Assembly (NCBI RefSeq): GCF_020520425.1
Contig: NC_079487.1
Span: 52,056,719-52,120,718 of the forward strand
Direction of reading: 5' to 3'
Origin: Spinacia oleracea
Lineage: Eukaryota; Streptophyta; Magnoliopsida; Caryophyllales; Amaranthaceae
DNA length: 64,000 nucleotides
The position numbers were made by a program, and so were the translations under genes. Positions 35,501 through 45,863 of this stretch are shown in pieces. The first letter of the stretch is position 1; the number at the start of each line of letters is the position of its first letter. The notes under the pieces were generated by a model. It did not search any database. It saw only the letters and a list, made by a program, of their open reading frames with translations, and was not told the origin of the DNA.

Positions 35501-38500
35501 TGCCCACACGAGACGTCTATGAAAGAATACGTGCTAAACAACTTTCCTGGGAGTATGTGCTTCTGGTATCTTTTATCTAACACAATGGGAGCATCTAATA
35601 TCTGCTTTCCATAGAACTCCTTATTCGGAAACAAACTAATCAGTGGATGCATTCTGTACTGGACATTCAAAAGGTGTCTCCCATGCTCCAAAAATACAAG
35701 CCGTTCGAATAAGCTTCTGCCAAATCCAGCCTTCTCGGAGTTCTGAAGTGAAAACATATTTCTTGAAATTAAAAAACATAAAGAGTTACCAGACTAATAA
35801 GTACAAAGGAACCTGAAAAGGCACCTTATACCTTACTTTTCACCATAGAAGAGAGCTGTCGTTCATCTCCTATGAGAATAGCATGACGAAGACCAGGAAG
35901 CTGCAGAGGTATAGTAGATTCACATTCTTTGAGTTGAGCAGCCTCATCAATAACTACTATATTTATCCGCCTAGGTCCATCAATATGCAATCTAGCAGAA
36001 CTGGAGGCCGTGCAAAAAAACAGGTTCCCATTTTGCAAACAAAAACTTCTGATAGAATATGTCCCATGTATGTCTGGTACATCAAAACGAGCACGAAGGG
36101 CTTTAAGTTCTTGCAGGCACCCCTCTTTAATTATATCTGCCTCACCACCGGGAACATTAGTGGAACTAAAAAATGAGCTAAGATTGTCAACTGTATTGAG
36201 AGTGTTTATCATGCTTTTCACAACCCTTAACGAAATAAAAGATGTGGGTAAGTGAGTGTATAAGATAGGTGCATAAAACTTCAACCTATTCTTAAGAACA
36301 TGGAACTCTTTTTGGTAAAACTCTTCAAGTGATAATATTTTTCTTAAGTGATTACTATTCTTTTCATAACTCTTGAATTCTGGAGCACTTTGTTGTTGTC
36401 TTGCAGCCTTTATCCGGTGCTTTTTATTTCCTGGTCTAATGTGCTCTTCTATTATCTTCCTCCAAGTTCTCCTTTTATAACTTTCAGCAATCTTCGGTGC
36501 CTCTCTATCTTGGTCACTTCTAACATCCAGCTCACCTTTTACTTCGTCTAGTAGCTGATCCTCCTCATCCTCACCATAATCATTATCACCATCTTTATTG
36601 CTTTTGTCTTGCAGATACAGATGATATTCCTGTTCTGGATTCTCAATCAAACATATCAATGATTCTAAACAATGCACCCAACCTGATGAGGGCTGAAGGC
36701 ACTTGTTAAGCATGTGAACACGAAAATCAAGAAAAACATCAAAAAGTTCTGCATGATCATCTAGCTTCATTCGCTTTGCATTACCAAATAAAACCATGTC
36801 TCCAAGACCATAAGTTCCATACTCAAAGAACTTTGAAGCTGCTTTCAACAGTCGTTTTGTTATTCCAATCACAGCAACATTAGTTGGAGCACATGTAACT
36901 ACTCTGCACTTCATCTTTAACATAGCAAACAAGAAAGAAGCTACAGTCATAGTCTTCCCTGTTCCTGGAGGACCCCATATAAGTTTAACTGTGCATTTAT
37001 GATAACATTCCTTCAGGGCAGTACAGTCTAACACAGCTTCTTCTTGGGATTTATTCAAATCCAATGAGCGGATCAATGCTCCTGAGGTTGTGGCTTCAAT
37101 CCAGTTTCTTTCCCTAGAAAAGCAGATGGCACAATTTCTGCACACCTGCATTGTAAGAAAAAGGGGTTTGCTAAATCAGTTATACTACAAACAGAGATAC
37201 AGTCAATAACAGTAATCATCATCAAAAAGAAATTAAAAAAAATAAAAAATACATCAGGATAGAAATTGAGAAATATCTTACAGTTGGATCCTTCTGTAGC
37301 ACGTTACTGATGATGTTAAAGCTACCCTCACCCAGTTCAAGGTTCAATGCTTTCCATATACGATTATTTGTAGTGAGGTTAGTCAGAAGAACTGCAAAAG
37401 TTACCCAGCAGCCCTTCTCCAAAATACATACTTCAGGCGCAATAGGTTTTGATAGCCGAACTGAAAGCTTATATCCTTCTTCATTTTTCTCTGTCACCCT
37501 CTGAACCAAAGCCATCAGGAATGGTAGTTTAGGGCTGTCAATATCAGCCAGACATTTAGGTCTGACATTTGTTAATGCTAAAAGATCTCCAGATTCAGGT
37601 TCATATGGTTCAAAATTATCCTCAAAGCAGTCAGTCGCCTTCAGATCAATAGTACATATAAGATTATCAGGTGGTTTATAGCCTTCAGTTATCTCAATGC
37701 AGCTAATCTCACATGTCGGAGCACGCGACAACAATGTCAGGCTAGAACACAGGTCTTCACGCATTTCTTCAATCAAAGGAAAAATAAAGGAGTCCAAGTA
37801 GTCAGTAACGGAGCTAAATGACTTCGGAATTTGTTTGACCTGTGAAAGAGCAACATTTGAATTAAGAGAAAAAATATACAAGTATTTATAAAAGGAGCAA
37901 TATATACAACACTGACTTTATTTTATAATTTTTCTATATCATTAATATGCTAGAATGCTCAATCAAGTGTCAAAAGGAAGATTAAACATAGTCTTATCAC
38001 TTATATACTCATTGTTAAGACAATGAAGCACAAAAAGTCTGAAATTAACTCCTTTCTTGACAGCAAGACTCGTTTTCCATGCCAAGAAAAATTCAACACA
38101 GCAGTCTCTGAAATGCTTAAACGTGAACTTGGGTGGATGTTTCAGTTTCTGAAATGCTTTTTGAATGTTGGAAATTTTCAGAATCAAATACACTACAGAA
38201 ACAACTACACTGTTGCTTTTTCCTTTTAGAAAATTCCCCTCTGTGCGATTCTAGACTTTCAAGAATCAAGACCCCTACCCACCTCTACGGCTCTACCCAC
38301 CATTTCCGGTCACCTCCCAGGTACTTACTATAAGAATATGCATCTCCAGTCCCTTAAGTCATCTCTAGCTGCTGATCAAAGAAGAAGACAGCAACCTTGA
38401 AGACTTCATATCACTCTCCTCTTTTATTCTACCTTCGTGTTTCACCATTACTCAGATCTTCCGATCCAAAAAATAAACTTTAACTAAGAAGTTGGCCATC

Positions 38501-41171
38501 GGGAAGTAGCTGTCTTTCCCCATCAACATCTCTTCTCACTTTCTCAGGCAGTTGATGCTGTATCCGCCACCTTCTCTGACCACAAAAAGATTGAGGTGCT
38601 GCTTTTTGTCTCCTCTTTGCTCTGTGTCTACTCTCTGTTTCCAAATCTCTGTTATATTTGTACAGTTCTGAACTGCTTGGGATTTTGTGTTGTTTGCAGA
38701 CATGGCCCTGAATCAAGTAGTGCAAGTGTTACCTTTGAAAATTAATGATATGTTGAACACAGCCCTCGTTGGAGATTTTTATTAAATGTGATAATGTAGA
38801 GGGGCTATGGGCTTGTAATTTTGTGGCGATACCTATCAATTAATTGATACAAAGGTTAGGAGCCGTTTTCTTGGAAAGGGAAAAGGAACTGAGGAGTGTT
38901 CTAAAACTACTGGAGAAGACTTGTGTGTGATGGAGAGGTTGGAGGAAGAGGTTGAAAAATAAATAAAAATACCAAACATCTCACCATGTTCCCTTATCAT
39001 CAAAACCTCCGTTTTTAGTTTAACAATAGCCACTAGACAATGAACACACTTATGCATAGAATAGAAAAAATACCTCAATTACCAAGGCCTTTGATACATC
39101 AATTAGGAATCACTTAGATGCTAAGATTCCTAGAATGTTTAACATCATTAGTTTACCTTTCAGTTTCCCACACTATTTGAGTTCTTATTCTTTTTCGACA
39201 AATAACAATTTAGCTGGTTAATGTACCTCCAACCACGCAACTCCAATAAAAGGACCCTGTAATCTACTTGTAGAACACATCAAAGCCAAGGGGAAAGAGA
39301 AAGGAGTGACTTTTGTGTTTATGATTGGATGGGTCCATTGAAAAGGCTTGATTAATTTCATGGCTACTTCTGGAGTGCATTGGTGAATGATGAATGTGCA
39401 AATTCAAGTGAAGAACTTTATAGTGAATCATTCTATGAGATTGGCCGTTTTCACCCATTCTTTGAATTTTCTTTGGTGGCTAACACCCACTTTGCTTTGG
39501 TGGTTGTGATGCTTAGGAGGTTTAAGCTAATTAAGCTCTCTCCAGAGGCAATGGTGGGATTGACGAAAGAACAACGTGTAAAAAGGATGTTATAGGCAGT
39601 GCTAAATTCGTGAAGGGAAGTAGCTTGTTTGCTTAAAATGTAGTTTGTTTGATAGTTTGTGAAGATGATTAAGGCAGTGCCAAATTTGAGAATGGAAGTA
39701 GCTTGTTTGCTTAAAATGTAGTTAGTTTGGTAGTTTGTGGATGATCAAGGCCGTACTAAACCAGTGCTAAATTCCACTTACATTCAAAAACAAACTACAT
39801 CTTCTATTAAGGAACAAAAAGGAATAGACTGGTGAGAAAAATAGGACATGAGATGCAGGTGGTGACCATATTGATATCATGTAGACAAGCTCTCTCTTGA
39901 CAAACTAAAACTTGAATTTGCATTCTTTACAAACAAAACAATAAAATGTAGTACATGATGTTGCTCAACTGTCATGTAGATTGACAGCAATGTTGCTTAG
40001 TTGTTTCAATCGGGGATGATGTATTCATTGTTCATTTCTATTTGGAAGTTGGAACTTTATCCTCTATATATTGTTATCCAAGAGTATTGCTTAACTTTCT
40101 ATGTTAAGTAATATCACATTTAACTTTAATCGTGGTCATAGCATACCTAACTTGACCGTAAATTTGTATAAAGTTACATTAGAACATATTTTCATTGATT
40201 TCAAGAGACTTTGTTGATAATTTCTACTATGGTATAATGATAAGAAGTGATGGTAAAAATTGATGTTGTTTGACCTTCAAATTTTAATGTTTCCATGTTT
40301 CAAGCATATTTAGAAAGTTTCCCATTACACTTTCATGCAACATAAAACCTCAAAGAGGTTAGAATTCCCTTTTTCTTATAGCCACTCTAATAAACTTGTA
40401 CAAGCAAAGTCAACATTCTAATAAAACAGAACATAAAACTAAAACAATGTACTCGTAATCAGTCTAAACATGTCTCTGCAGGAACAATCAACCAACCCAG
40501 CAACGTGCTGCAGTCTATTGATTCAGCAGATTGAACTTGTGGCTATACTTTCTCTGTTGAATAATAAATTGTGTACCCCCATATTATTGTTTGCTGTTTG
40601 ATTCGGTATTTATATTAATGGAAACTACACCTAAAGTCCCAAATATAAACCATAATTTATTATTTTATCATTGAGGGGTTCGAACCCCATTCCTCTCTGA
40701 TTCAACTGACTACATAAATAACCATTTCGCTATACGGATATATACTTAGCCCGAAAGACAATAAGCAGTAGATATCGATACAAGTCATACAACTGTTCAT
40801 TTGGATTAAATTTTGAATTAATGACAAAATCACGAGTTAATCCGTGTTACAAATTTTGCTACACCGTTATACTTGGCCCTATATTAAGTTTGACAAATTT
40901 GTATCACTAACAAAGTTCAAATAAATGTAGAATTCAATTCAAAAACTACATGTTAGGTAATTCTGAACAAAAACCCTTAATTTTGAACAACTACTGTATA
41001 ATTAACGAAACGCGATAAAATTATCAGCAACAATGAGCACAAAAAGATGAAAACATGAAAAGGAAAAGGAAAAACCTTGTTTTTATAGAGGTCTTTGTTG
41101 AGAATATCAGCGATTGACCAAGAGAAGACCAAGTCCACCAAACTTTTCCCAGCAATTTCTGTGTTCGCCAT
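29523..41171 (-). CDS. SEN1/UPF1-like superfamily 1 helicase
   Basis: Eight exons in phase: 41171-41076, 37839-37282, 37145-35832, 35742-35418, 35102-34841, 34752-34536, 30186-29825 and 29616-29523; 3228 nt, about 1075 aa. Motifs by residue: Walker A GPPGTGKT (276-283), DEAAQ (from 618), GDERQL (from 644), YRMHP (from 685), [10 protein letters not shown] (from 811) and NVALTRAR (845-852). An acidic insert follows motif Ia (about residues 400-430). This is the plant SEN1-like group that opens '[13 protein letters not shown]' and continues 'WKVFFSNTF' after the helicase core. Such proteins are predicted ATP-dependent RNA/DNA helicases; the precise role is unknown. Introns 1 (3236 bp) and 6 (4349 bp) are repeat-swollen. 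The last exon is the weakest call: its acceptor (CCACGTAG) lacks a pyrimidine tract. No inactivating change in the core. Confidence 0.88.
30790..31290 (-). mobile_element. LINE ORF2 3'-end fragment in helicase intron 6
   Basis: Minus-strand pieces read like plant LINE ORF2 C-termini: a '[17 protein letters not shown]' zinc-knuckle and a downstream '[11 protein letters not shown]' block, with frameshifts. Similar to the fragment at 26100-26640. It ends next to the poly-G tract at 31305. Confidence 0.6.
31305..31328. repeat. Poly-G tract (24 G)
   Basis: 24 consecutive G on the + strand, so C on the transcribed helicase pre-mRNA strand, in an AT-rich intron. The exact length may be uncertain, since such runs are error-prone in sequencing. 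Confidence 0.85.
31860..32929. other. Helicase intron 6, middle part
   Basis: A minus-strand open frame (32151-31867, 94 codons) lies here, but I do not recognise it and see no splice-supported gene. 32460-32640 is C/A-rich. Nothing else to report. Confidence 0.3.
32930..33207. mobile_element. MITE in helicase intron 6 (first of a pair)
   Basis: Ends 'CTCCCTCCTTTAATCGTCAC' and a complementary 'GAGACAGAGGGAG' at the right, with TA on both sides (32928-32929 and 33208-33209). Non-coding. Confidence 0.8.
33222..33479. mobile_element. MITE in helicase intron 6 (second of a pair)
   Basis: Left end 'CTCCGTCCCAGATTACTTG' and right end 'TTTGGGACGGAGGGAG', with a TA immediately after 33479. It contains an internal second copy of 'CGTCCCAGATTA' (33260s). 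Only 14 bp separate it from the preceding MITE. Confidence 0.8.
33836..34480. mobile_element. Possible end of an E1/E2-like TIR element
   Basis: After a short TATATATA tract the sequence 'GAGTGAGGTTCCAACGAGAA' resembles the terminal repeats of E1 ('GGACCAGGTTCTGGTGAGAA') at about 42098-49925. No matching opposite end is found, so this is a truncated or decayed copy. The right limit is arbitrary. Confidence 0.35.
39595..39752. repeat. 78-bp tandem duplication in helicase intron 1
   Basis: Two adjacent copies with a 78-bp period, both containing 'GTAGCTTGTTTGCTTAAAAT', with a handful of differences. A third, partial copy ('CAGTGCTAAATTCC') begins near 39762. Origin unknown. Confidence 0.85.
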
Positions 41172-41652
41172 TGTTGATATTCCGAGTTTGAAACTTGGAA
41201 ATTAGCGAGAAATTTAGGAAAGAATTGGCGGAAAATTAACGAGAGAAAATAAGTGCTGTTGCAGTTGAAGCTTAATGCCAGTTTACGACTATGGGAAAAT
41301 CTATGAAATCTCATTAATCATTTGTGTGCTGTTCCCTGGTTTTCGCTTCCGTGGCATCGGCTTTTTGTAGTTCTGTGTTTATGTTTCTTTCCGCGCCCAA
41401 ACTAAAGCTGTCAAAAACTTATTCGACCCGAGAACTCAACCTGAACTGATCGTATCTACAATCGAAAAATAAGACACCCGACCATATCCGATCTGATAAA
41501 ATCGATAATCAATTTTGAACAGATATTGTATAACCCGAACCAAACATCGGATCGGAAAATGATTGATAACGAAACTGACTCGACTAGATAGCACAACCTG
41601 TCATTGACTCGACCAAATAGTAACTTAAATCATTAGTTTATAATTTTTATAA
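41172..41652. other. Upstream region of the helicase gene
   Basis: Promoter and 5' UTR of the helicase on the minus strand. From about 41400 the DNA becomes repeat-like ('GACCCGA', 'AACCCGAACC' blocks). No gene seen. Confidence 0.4.
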
Positions 41653-42097
41653 CTAGATTTTAGCCTGTGCGATGCACAAGTTCTTTAAATTGCTATGTTA
41701 AAATAAAATTCTTATTATAACTGCTATATTTTATATATTAGATTTGATTAGTATTTGATTTTGATTTTGATTTTAAATTGAACTTCGTTTTAGATTTATT
41801 TCTAATTATTAGAGTGTTTGATTTTGATGCACGGATTCTATTAAATTGTTAAGTTAAAATAAAAATCCTACATATACCAACTGCTATATTTTATATATTA
41901 GATTAGATTAGTTTTTTTTATTTTGGATTGAATTTCATTTTAGATTTATTTTTAATTATTAGAGTGTTATGAAGTGGTATATGAATAATATTAGTAATTA
42001 ATTAAAAAATATATCTACGTGGCACCTAATTGTTTTTCTACATGGCACCCGACCAAATCTAATATATCTAATATATATATATATATACATATATATA
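41653..42097 (-). mobile_element. Probable Helitron 3' end with tandem duplication
   Basis: On the minus strand the edge reads a 5-bp-stem hairpin (TGTGC-ATC-GCACA) followed 9 bases later by CTAG and then T, the classic Helitron 3' terminus. Inside are two tandem copies with a 155-bp period (from 41672 and from 41827), sharing the 'CTGCTATATTTTATATATTA' block. The opposite (5') terminus is not clear; it probably lies in the TA-rich stretch at 42050-42097. Confidence 0.55.
42071..42097. repeat. (TA)n tract left of E1
   Basis: Alternating TA with one C interruption, directly abutting the E1 terminal repeat. Confidence 0.85.
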
Positions 42098-43701
42098 GAA
42101 TCAGGATCCGGTGAGAAGCACACCTTAAGATGAGAACTGAGAACTAATTTTAGCCCTTAGATCAATCAAATCAACGACCCACATCTTGTCCGACCAAATC
42201 CAAAAAATAAAGGCAATAGAGTAATTTCATTGCCTTTGGATGACCTTCCCTTCGTTCTCAATTTTCAGATTTTTTTTTTTCTCTCTCTTCCTCCCGTTTT
42301 CTCTCTCCTTCAGCAAATCCTCTGAGAGCTTCGATTCACATCTCCATCTTCTCCCAACATCTTCGATTATCGTCCTGCAATTCCTTCATATTCTTTGCAA
42401 TCGTCTCTCTCAATTCACGAACGCAGGTACTTTTTATTTTTTTCGATTTGTTTTCATTTTTTGTATTTTTGATTAGGGCTCGAATTATTGATGACTTTTT
42501 AATTAAGGTTTCGATTGATTCTTTTTATGTTTTACATGTTCAAATTAGGTATTTTCAAATTGCGAATTTTTTGTTCGTTTTTGCGGCTTCAATTGCTACA
42601 ATTAAGGTTTTTATATTGCTATATTATTTTAGTTTTAGCGATTTTAATCACTAATTGAAAGAATTAGGTTTTGCTTTTGATTTTCTACAATTAATTTCAT
42701 GTACTCAAATTTAGTTGATTTCAATTCGTTGAACATTGATAAGAAATTACTCGCATTTTGTAGCTTGAATGTGATAGTTTAGAAAGTGAGTGCTTCGTGG
42801 AATCTTGTAAAATTAATAGGATTAGTATGGGATGAAGTTTTTCTAGTAATAGGTTCGACAGCTGATTGCAGTTTAGCCTTAAGTGTAATGCCTAGGTTGT
42901 GTTTTTGTTGTGCAATTTTGGTGTGTTGTGAGGAATTGATGGGTTTCAAATTCTATTGTTGATGCTTGACTGTTTGTTGCTGCTGCTGAATGTTATCTGC
43001 TACTGCATGACTGAATTCTTTACTCCTTTTGTTGCTTGGTTCTAGGTTGCTTTAGGGCTCTTGTTGATGCATGAAGTCAAGGAGGGGGTGTACTGGTAGC
43101 AGGTGGTTTCCAGAATTAGAGATTTGGTGAATGTTGGTTAACAAGTACAAATGTTGTTATGTATATGATAGAGTACAGTGGCCTGATGGTTCCAGAGTCA
43201 TTATCAAGGTAAGTAATGGATTTGTGTTCTATCTAAGCTACTAAAGAAAGATGTTTACCTGGTAAATTGAGCATTAGTTGGATAAAATTATGCAAATAAA
43301 GCTTGCAGGTTTTCATTGAACAAACAAAGAAGGGTTAGATGACTAATATTGTTTGACCACTTCTAATTCCCATCTTCTAAGGGTTAGGAAATTTGATCAT
43401 ATCTGATTCTGACAAGTCATACGCAGATGTCATCCTTGCATATTCTTGGCATATCAGCATATGCCTTCTAATCCTCATTGATGGATTGCCAGCAGCGAGC
43501 CTAGCGACCACCTAACATCAGAAAAATGGACGATACCTATAATTCTAGTTTAGTGTTCTTCTTGTTGTTGTAGCTGTCATGTTTGAAAAGTTGATGAAGC
43601 CTTTAATATGATCAGCTAGGCAGCCGCGTTTCAGTCGGGTTGTTGTTCAGTCGGCTGGTTGCTGCAGGTCTGTTACTTATGAGTATTTTTGAGATTTTCT
43701 C

Positions 43702-43786
43702 ATTTACTTTTGAGTATTTTTAATTTACTTTTGAGTATATTTAATTTACTTTTGAGTATGTTTAATTTACTTTTGAGTTAATACTC
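43702..43786. repeat. 21-bp tandem repeat in E1
   Basis: About four copies of a unit built on ATTTACTTTTGAGTAT. Single copies of the same TTTACTTTTGAG word recur across E1 (about 44150, 44510, 44730 and 48900), on both sides of the solo LTR. Confidence 0.75.
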
Positions 43787-44248
43787 CCTAGTCCCTAATA
43801 TTTACTTCTGAATTTTTTTATGTTCTTCTCTATGTTGTAGCTGTCTTGTTTACAAACGCGGTTTTAGTTTTAGTAGAGGCAGCGTTTGTTCTGACCAACT
43901 AGGCACCCACGTACAGGTCTGCTGGTTGTGCAGGTCTGTTGGCAGTAGCTAGTTGCTGCATACCTGATGCAGGATGTTCGAATTTGAAGTCAACTTTTCA
44001 AGGTTGAATTTTGTAGCAGGTCGGTACATGTTCGTTTTTTCTGCTTGCTATTTCATGGTCAATTTGAGCTATTAGTTTTTAAGAAAATATTTAAGAAAAA
44101 AATTATAATAGTTTCATTATTATTTTGTTTATATTTAGAGGGATTTAGTCTACTTTTGGAGATATTTAGTTTACTTTCGCTAAATTCAGTTACTTTATTT
44201 GTTTGTGTCAACACACTACCTTAATCACCACATAGTTTTCTTATTGTA

Positions 44249-44316
44249 GCCTATTAGCTCAATTGGTAGAGCTTTGTGCATTGCACAATGATGTAGGTTC
44301 GAATCCTACATAGGCA
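44249..44316 (+). ncRNA. tRNA-like sequence (no valid anticodon loop)
   Basis: A 6-bp acceptor stem (GCCTAT/ATAGGC), a D arm 'GCTCAATTGGTAGAGC', a perfect T arm GTAGG-TTCGAAT-CCTAC and a B box GGTTCGAATCC. The anticodon arm is a palindrome (TTGTGC-ATT-GCACAA) that cannot give a normal 7-nt loop with U33 and a full 5-bp stem. A TTTT follows 4 bases later. I read it as a tRNA-derived or tRNA-mimic sequence, not a working tRNA. Confidence 0.6.
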
Positions 44317-44606
44317 ATATTTTGTACTCCGTATATGATGTGAACTCTCCTATTTGATAATAAATTTTACTTTTGAATCAGTTATAACTACTTCTACGAG
44401 TAGTTTATTTACTCCTATATTGAACAAAAGTAACCGTCAAAAAAATTGAACAAAAAGTAATAATTATACGTGTACTTTAGATATGTTTTGATTTACTTTT
44501 TAGTTATTATGATTTACTTTTGAGGTATTTCAATTTACTTTTTCGTTTCTTGTATTTACTTTTAATCTTTTTTTAAAAAAAAAAAAGAAGTTTACTCAAA
44601 GAAACA

Positions 44607-44675
44607 ACCTATGCAGGAATCGAACCTACATCCCCTATGCATATGCATAGTGCTCTACCAGTTGAGCTAATAGGT
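44607..44675 (-). ncRNA. Second tRNA-like sequence, inverted
   Basis: On the minus strand: a 6-bp acceptor stem (ACCTAT/ATAGGT), the D arm 'GCTCAACTGGTAGAGC' and a T arm GTAGG-TTCGATT-CCTGC with a perfect B box. The anticodon arm is again a palindrome (CTATGCATATGCATAG). Homologous to 44249-44316 and in opposite orientation about 290 bp away. A long T-run lies downstream on the same strand. Confidence 0.6.
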
Positions 44676-45215
44676 TTTCACAAAATATTTAAGAGAAAAC
44701 AATTGATGTTTCATTGTTATTTAGTTTACTTTTTGAGAGATTTTGTTTACTATTGGAAAGATTTAGTTTACTTATGCACAACATAGTTACTTTATCTATT
44801 TGGGAAACACACCATCTCCATTCTCAACTATTATTCCAAGTCAAAGCCTATGGGACTAGCCTTAATAGCTCAAAAATGCCAAATATGACATTTATGGTAA
44901 CGGCTCATAAGAACTCACAACTAGCTTCACGGATTTACTTCTCAGCTTAATCTATTTACTTTTATCAGGTTTTGATCTACTTTAAAAAATATGATAAAAG
45001 AATATCTTATTTCCTACCCACCAATCTGACATAAGACTTAGAGAGGCACGAAAATAACACTCCATGCTACAATGAGAAGGCCCCGCAACCCCAAAATTGG
45101 GATTATTCCTGAATAATAGCTTGCAGTGGGATTACCTTACAAAATGGGTAAACAGAGATTATCGGGTCTAATTGTCTACAAAACTTATGTAATGTAATGG
45201 CTATAGAATGCTTAC

Positions 45216-45408
45216 CGGCCATCTGCTAGCTGCACTAAGTTCTGAAACTCCATTCTCTGCTTGATCATAGAACATCCTGGCTCTCTTGATCCGTTTCTTC
45301 ATGAAATTCCTCCATTTTTCTGTAACTCTTCCTGCAAATATATCTTGATGTGAAAGACCTGCCTGTGCCAATTCATCTTGTGGCAAATAAACTCGGCCTC
45401 TCCGTGCA
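45216..45408 (-). pseudogene. PSY: Captured phytoene synthase exon
   Basis: A 193-nt exon with both splice sites: acceptor 'TTTGGTTCAG|TGCACGG' at 45409/45408 and donor 'TGGCCG|GTAAGC' at 45216/45215. Its 64 codons are open and match plant phytoene synthase in the region '[19 protein letters not shown]' through 'SAASRWP'. Phytoene synthase condenses two GGPP to phytoene, the first step of carotenoid synthesis in plastids. Only this exon is present, with intron-like sequence on both sides. It lacks the catalytic aspartate-rich motifs and cannot be functional. It is a genomic (not cDNA) capture inside E1. Confidence 0.85.
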
Positions 45409-45863
45409 CTGAACCAAAGAAATAAATATGATATGCTATAGTTACATGAAAGTTGATTGTGTTTCAATAAAAATGGTAAGGACGTGGGGTTAAATATTCT
45501 TCCCATTCAGAAAATTTAAAAGTATATTTAGTCTCTGGCTTGTCCCAACTGCGGTTTAGGTCTAGACCTCCCTAATGTATGTGCTCCTGCTATTATATCC
45601 TATCAACAAAGAGCTCACAAAAAACAAGATGTCCTGCTGTCATGCTCTTCTGGAGAATATGATACTCTGACCGCAGCTAACAGAACACCTCAGCTACCCA
45701 GCAACAAGTCTGCATCACCATTCACCAGCCCTTCAGAATTGTACAAAATAGTTCAGCTGTCCAACAGTCCAAGCAGGACAACAGTGGCAGCAAGTCTACA
45801 TCACCAACCCCTCTGTACATGGCTAACAACTACTAAAAACAATCTGGAATTTGAGGCATTAAC
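45409..45863. other. Intron-like flank of the captured exon and other E1 DNA
   Basis: Sequence right of the PSY exon. The first part should be PSY intron; the part after about 45540 is less AT-rich and may be another captured fragment. I cannot identify it. Confidence 0.35.

Noticed and set aside
44249..44675. Functional tRNA genes
   Set aside because: The acceptor stem is one base pair short and the anticodon arm cannot form a normal loop in either copy, so I list them as tRNA-like only.
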